In this document: one piece after another, positions 60,162 to 64,000 of the stretch
Layout: each line of letters opens with the position of its first letter
Numbering within the stretch: position 1 is the stretch's first letter
Source of the DNA: Halopseudomonas pelagia
Lineage (GTDB): Bacteria; Pseudomonadota; Gammaproteobacteria; Pseudomonadales; Pseudomonadaceae
Assembly (NCBI RefSeq): GCF_009497895.1
Contig: NZ_CP033116.1
Coordinates: 2,790,001-2,854,000, forward strand
Length of the DNA stretch: 64,000 nucleotides
Reading direction: 5' to 3'
The notes under the pieces: model-generated
The model's input: only the letters and a program-made list of their open reading frames with translations
Database searches by the model: none
What the model was told of the DNA's origin: nothing
Made by a program: the position numbers and the translations under genes

Positions 60162-62111
60162 ATGAGCACTCCCATCACCACGTTGTTGGTCGCTAACCGC
60201 GGCGAAATCGCCTGCCGCATCATGCGCACCGCCAAGGCCATGGGCATTCGTACCGTGGCCGTGCACAGCGAGATCGACCGCCACGCAAGACATGTGCGTG
60301 AAGCGGATATGGCTATCAATCTCGGCGGCGCCAAACCCGCGGATAGCTATCTACGCACCGAACTGATTCTGGCGGCGGCACAAACCTCCGGGGCTCAGGC
60401 AATTCACCCAGGTTATGGCTTTTTGTCCGAAAACGCCGATTTTGCGAGGGCTTGCGAGAGCCAAGGCCTGATCTTTATCGGCCCACCGGCCAGCGCCATC
60501 GATGCCATGGGCAGCAAATCTGCCGCGAAAAACCTGATGGAGAAAGCTGGCGTGCCGTTGGTGCCCGGCTACCATGGCGAAGACCAGAGCCTGGAGTGCT
60601 TCCGCCGTGAAGTTGCAACGATGGGCTATCCGGTGCTGCTCAAGGCGGTAGCGGGCGGCGGTGGCAAAGGTATGAAGGTGGTGGATAGTGACGCCGACCT
60701 GGCAGACGCGCTGGCGTCCGCCCAACGTGAGGCCCAGGCCAGTTTTGGCGACAGCCGGATGCTGGTTGAGCGCTATCTGATCAGGCCCCGGCATATCGAG
60801 ATCCAGGTATTCGCTGATCAGCATGACCACTGCATTCATTTGAATGAACGTGACTGCTCGATCCAGCGCCGCCACCAGAAAGTTATTGAAGAAGCGCCCG
60901 CCCCGGGTCTTAGCCCCGAGTTACGCTCCGCCATAGGCGACGCTGCGGTCAAGGCCGCCCAAGCCATTGGCTATGTAGGCGCCGGCACCGTCGAGTTTCT
61001 GCTGGACGAGCAGCAGCGCTTTTATTTTATGGAAATGAATACCCGGCTGCAGGTCGAGCACCCGGTGACGGAAGCCATCACTGGCCAGGACCTGGTCGCC
61101 TGGCAATTGGATATTGCTCAGGGCAAACCGCTGCCCCTGGAGCAGGCGCAGGTGCCGCTCAATGGCCATGCGATCGAAGCGCGGCTGTATGCCGAGGATC
61201 CCTCCAACAGCTTTCTACCCGCCAGCGGACGCTTGGCACTCTACCGCGAACCGGCTGACGGACCCGGCCGGCGTATGGATAGCGGCGTGGACCAAGGCGA
61301 TGAGGTTTCTCCCTTCTACGATCCGATGCTGGCGAAACTGATTGCCTGGGGTGACACCCGAGAAGCGGCTCGCCTCAACCTGCTTGGCATGTTGCGGGAA
61401 ACGGCCATTGCCGGCTTGCAGACCAACCTGAGCTTTCTGACCCGCATTATCGAACACCCGGCCTTTGCCGACGCACAGCTGGATACCGGCTTTATTCCTC
61501 GCCATGAAACCGCGCTGATCCCGGATCGCCCGGCGTTGGACGATGACTTCTGGACTCTGGCCGGCTGCGCCTGGCTGCTGAGCAGGCGGACAACACAAGC
61601 CATGCCCTCCCCTTGGCAAACACTGAACCTTGGCTGGCGTAGCGGCCTGCCAGCAATCAGCCGATTGCACCTGCGTTGTGGTGAGCAAGATCGGCAGCTG
61701 GATGTGAAAATCCCGCAGGGCTGTCAGTTTGATTACCCGGAGCAAATGCTGACTGTGATGCAGGATGGCGTCACCCAACGTTACCCCCTGCTGGCCACCG
61801 ACCAATCGGTGTTTCTTCGCTGGCACGGCCAGTGGCAGCAACTCGATGCCTTCGATCCGATTAGCGAAGCAGAACAGGCTCATCACCACAGCGGTGGTCT
61901 TCAGGCGCCGATGAATGGCAGTATTGTGCGCCTGATGGTCCAGGTGGGCGATCAGGTCGAAGCGGGCAGCGTGTTGCTGGTGCTTGAGGCGATGAAGATG
62001 GAACACAGCATCCGTGCGCCGCACGCAGGCAATATCACCACGCTGTTCTGCAGCGAAGGTGATCTCGTCGCCGAGGGCGCCGTGCTGGTCGAGTTGGAGG
62101 AAAGTGAATGA
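60162..62111 (+). CDS. liuD: Methylcrotonyl-CoA carboxylase biotin-containing (alpha) subunit
   Basis: A 649-residue subunit. The biotin carboxylase domain (ANRGEIACRIMRTAKAMGI; HPGYGFLSENADFA; AGGGGKGMKVV; EMNTRLQVEHPVTE) is followed by a linker and a C-terminal biotin carrier domain with EAMKMEH, the biotinylated lysine being about K612. The ATG is at 60162. Its stop overlaps liuE (ATGA). Confidence 0.96.
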   Translation: MSTPITTLLVANRGEIACRIMRTAKAMGIRTVAVHSEIDRHARHVREADMAINLGGAKPADSYLRTELILAAAQTSGAQAIHPGYGFLSENADFARACESQGLIFIGPPASAIDAMGSKSAAKNLMEKAGVPLVPGYHGEDQSLECFRREVATMGYPVLLKAVAGGGGKGMKVVDSDADLADALASAQREAQASFGDSRMLVERYLIRPRHIEIQVFADQHDHCIHLNERDCSIQRRHQKVIEEAPAPGLSPELRSAIGDAAVKAAQAIGYVGAGTVEFLLDEQQRFYFMEMNTRLQVEHPVTEAITGQDLVAWQLDIAQGKPLPLEQAQVPLNGHAIEARLYAEDPSNSFLPASGRLALYREPADGPGRRMDSGVDQGDEVSPFYDPMLAKLIAWGDTREAARLNLLGMLRETAIAGLQTNLSFLTRIIEHPAFADAQLDTGFIPRHETALIPDRPALDDDFWTLAGCAWLLSRRTTQAMPSPWQTLNLGWRSGLPAISRLHLRCGEQDRQLDVKIPQGCQFDYPEQMLTVMQDGVTQRYPLLATDQSVFLRWHGQWQQLDAFDPISEAEQAHHHSGGLQAPMNGSIVRLMVQVGDQVEAGSVLLVLEAMKMEHSIRAPHAGNITTLFCSEGDLVAEGAVLVELEESE

Positions 62112-63010
62112 CAACGCCGCAAAAGGTGCTTCTGGTCGACGTCGGCCCGCGGGATGGCCTGCAGAATGAGTCGCAGCCGATCAGCGTGGCCGACAAGGTG
62201 CGTCTGGTTGACGATCTGAGCGCTGCCGGGCTCAGCCATATTGAGGTAGGCAGCTTTGTATCTCCCAAGTGGGTGCCGCAAATGGCCGGCTCGGCTGAGG
62301 TATTCGCGGGTATTAAGCAACGTGACGGCGTGTCCTATTCAGCACTGACCCCCAACCTCAAGGGTCTGGAAGCAGCGTTGGAAGCTGGCGTGCGAGAAGT
62401 CGCAGTATTTGCTGCCGCCTCCGAAGCGTTCTCCCAGCGCAATATCAATTGCTCCATCGCTGAGAGCATTGAGCGCTTTACACCGGTGCTTGAGGCCGCG
62501 CAGGCCGCGGGGATCAAAGTGCGTGGTTATATCTCCTGCGTACTGGGTTGCCCGTACGAAGGCGAGGTCAGTGCAGACCAGGTCGCCTGTATCGCCCGCG
62601 ATCTATACGCCATGGGCTGTTATGAGGTGTCGCTGGGTGACACCATCGGCACCGGTACGCCAGGCGCGACGCGAAAAATGATTGAAGCCTGCGCTGCCCA
62701 TGTACCCCGTGACCGTTTGGCCGGGCATTTCCATGATACCTACGGCCAGGCGCTGGCGAATATTTATGCCAGCCTGCTTGAAGGTGTCAGCGTATTCGAC
62801 AGTTCAGTCGCAGGATTGGGCGGCTGCCCCTATGCGAAGGGCGCGACAGGCAATGTGGCCACCGAAGACGTGCTCTACCTGTTGAACGGGCTGGGCATTG
62901 AAACCGGGATTGATCTGGATTTGCTGGTTGATGCCGGCGCGCGGATCAGCCAGGTGATTGGCCGGGAGAATGGCTCGAGGGTGGCGCGGGCTGTATTGGC
63001 GGCGCGCTGA
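62108..63010 (+). CDS. liuE: Hydroxymethylglutaryl-CoA lyase
   Basis: A 300-residue TIM-barrel lyase cleaving HMG-CoA to acetyl-CoA and acetoacetate, the last step of leucine degradation. It shows VGPRDGLQNE near the N-terminus, metal-site HFHDTYGQALAN, and the catalytic cysteine in GLGGCPYAKGATGNVATED. The ATG overlaps the liuD stop by four bases. It is followed by a REPIN. Confidence 0.96.
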   Translation: MTTPQKVLLVDVGPRDGLQNESQPISVADKVRLVDDLSAAGLSHIEVGSFVSPKWVPQMAGSAEVFAGIKQRDGVSYSALTPNLKGLEAALEAGVREVAVFAAASEAFSQRNINCSIAESIERFTPVLEAAQAAGIKVRGYISCVLGCPYEGEVSADQVACIARDLYAMGCYEVSLGDTIGTGTPGATRKMIEACAAHVPRDRLAGHFHDTYGQALANIYASLLEGVSVFDSSVAGLGGCPYAKGATGNVATEDVLYLLNGLGIETGIDLDLLVDAGARISQVIGRENGSRVARAVLAAR

Positions 63011-63032
63011 CCCGCGATGGATTCGGGTCCGT

Positions 63033-63120
63033 TTTCGCGGCGGGGCCGCCGCTCCTACCCAGACTGGTGCCAAAGCCTACAGAAGCGGCGGCCTGTGGGA
63101 GCGGCGGCCCCGCCGCGAAA
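63033..63120. repeat. REPIN (inverted REP doublet)
   Basis: TTTCGCGGCGGGGCCGCCGC at 63033-63052, extended by TCC, recurs exactly inverted at 63098-63120: two 23-base arms 42 bases apart. Each arm is itself palindromic (GGCGGGGCCGCC core). It has the form of Pseudomonas REP sequences and could also serve as a termination or mRNA-protecting structure between convergent genes. Confidence 0.85.
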
Positions 63121-63134
63121 GAGCCAATAAAAAC

Positions 63135-64000
63135 TTAAGCCACTTCCTCACCAACCTCCTCTACTATTTTGTTTTTGCTCAATAAACCTTTAGCCAAAAC
63201 CCCCAGCGTCATGACCGCTCGTTCGGTTTCCTGATTCCAAGGCACGCCACAATTCAGCCGCAAACAGTGATTGAACTGGTCGGAATTACTGAACACCGCA
63301 CCCGGCGCAATGCTGATGCCATGCGCCAGCGCTTGGGTAAACAACAGCTGCGCGTCGATATTACCTGGCAGACTGACCCAGAGAATAAACCCACCGCGGG
63401 GCCGAGTGATCTGCGTGCCTTCAGGAAAGTACTGCTGAACTGCCAGTTGGAAATGGCTGAGATTGCGCCGGTATTCCTGGCGTATATAACGCAGGTGTCT
63501 GTCGTACCCGCCGTTCTCCAGGTACGCGGCCACCGCCATCTGGCTAACGCTACAGGCGGACAGCGTGGTAAAGGTCTGCAACTTCTCGATGGTGTCCTGA
63601 TGCTTGCCAGCAATCACCCAACCGGTACGTAGACCCGGCGAGATGGTTTTGGAGAAGCTTGAGCAATACAGCACGGTATCCGAGCAATCGAATGCCTTGA
63701 GCGCTTTAGAGCGGCCTGGGTCAAACATCAGTTCGCCGTAAATGTCGTCCTCCACCACCGGAATACCGCGCTGGGCCATCATGCTCAACAGCTTGCGCTG
63801 GCGGCTTTCAGACATGGTCGCGCCCATCGGGTTGCCAGCACGGGTGGTGACCACCAGCGCCTTGATAGGCCATTTCTCCGCAGCCTTTTCCAGCGACTCC
63901 AGGCTCAAGCCGGTCTCAGGATCGGTAGGAATTTCGATGACTTTCAAGCCCAGCAATTGGCACAACTGCACCAGGCCGTAATAACTAGGCGACTCACTGG
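63135..64000 (-). CDS. PLP-dependent aminotransferase-like protein, probably MocR-type regulator (partial)
   Basis: The C-terminal 288 or so residues of a class I/II aminotransferase-fold protein; the 5' end lies beyond the right edge. The PLP lysine is in SSFSKTISPGLRTGW. The segment at the edge (SESPSYYGLVQ) and the sequence VEDDIYGELMFDP are typical of MocR/GntR fusion regulators rather than plain aminotransferases. The helix-turn-helix needed to prove that is not in the window. It is convergent with liuE, with the REPIN between. Confidence 0.8.
   Translation of the reverse strand, partial: SESPSYYGLVQLCQLLGLKVIEIPTDPETGLSLESLEKAAEKWPIKALVVTTRAGNPMGATMSESRQRKLLSMMAQRGIPVVEDDIYGELMFDPGRSKALKAFDCSDTVLYCSSFSKTISPGLRTGWVIAGKHQDTIEKLQTFTTLSACSVSQMAVAAYLENGGYDRHLRYIRQEYRRNLSHFQLAVQQYFPEGTQITRPRGGFILWVSLPGNIDAQLLFTQALAHGISIAPGAVFSNSDQFNHCLRLNCGVPWNQETERAVMTLGVLAKGLLSKNKIVEEVGEEVA

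Overview
The window reads as a chromosomal segment of a gammaproteobacterium in the Pseudomonadaceae, probably the Pseudomonas pertucinogena/Halopseudomonas side of the family. The grounds are gene content and order (glnS-cysS, ppiB-lpxH, ftsK-lolA-rarA-crcB-serS-cysG, aat-bpt-infA, modABC, liuRABCDE, etfBA next to ETF-QO), REP-like elements, and moderately GC-rich coding DNA. I see no rRNA, tRNA, prophage, IS transposase or CRISPR array. The genus is inferred, not proven. Coding density is high, and only four stretches above 300 bases lack a gene.

Layout. 1-5445: an IscR-regulated Fe-S assembly operon, iscR-sufBCDS (minus strand, sufS cut by the left edge), with a well-matched IscR operator. 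5652-7088: an aldehyde dehydrogenase. 7411-10300: the three-gene transhydrogenase pntAa-pntAb-pntB. 10383-13864: an AEC permease, a predicted metal-dependent hydrolase and a sodium/amino-acid symporter. 13920-19149: an SDR, cysS and glnS, divergent from ppiB-lpxH. 19519-23407: etfBA and the divergent ETF-QO gene, bracketed by about 117-bp inverted copies of a compound terminator plus dRS3-like repeat. 23714-34862: an unusual predicted peptide/amide-ligase locus. 35071-40854: a serine hydrolase, lipocalin, GATase, CorA and diguanylate cyclase. 40976-48560: cysG-serS-crcB-rarA-lolA-ftsK. 48797-53345: two N-degron aminoacyl transferases, infA and modABC. 53423-55760: an acyl-CoA dehydrogenase divergent from a LysR gene. 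55899-63010: the leucine/isovalerate catabolic operon liuRABCDE behind a perfect 16-bp palindrome. 63033-63120: a REPIN. 63135-64000: the 3' part of a MocR-like aminotransferase gene.

How the genes work together. LiuA and the second acyl-CoA dehydrogenase pass electrons to ETF (etfBA) and then, through ETF-QO, to ubiquinone. ETF-QO and IscR both carry Fe-S clusters that the suf operon can supply. Leucine breakdown through LiuA-E ends in acetyl-CoA and acetoacetate. Transhydrogenase balances NADH and NADPH.

The locus most likely to hold undescribed biology is 23714-34862. Two divergent transcription units encode two circularly permuted ATP-grasp proteins (one fused to an alpha-E domain, one beside a free-standing alpha-E protein), two transglutaminase-fold cysteine proteins (one fused to a DUF2126 domain), and a zinc-ribbon HExxH metallopeptidase. 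A convergent YkgJ-type cysteine-cluster gene abuts the plus-strand unit. The substrate is unknown. The fused ATP-grasp copy appears to have lost nucleotide-binding motifs that the free copy keeps.
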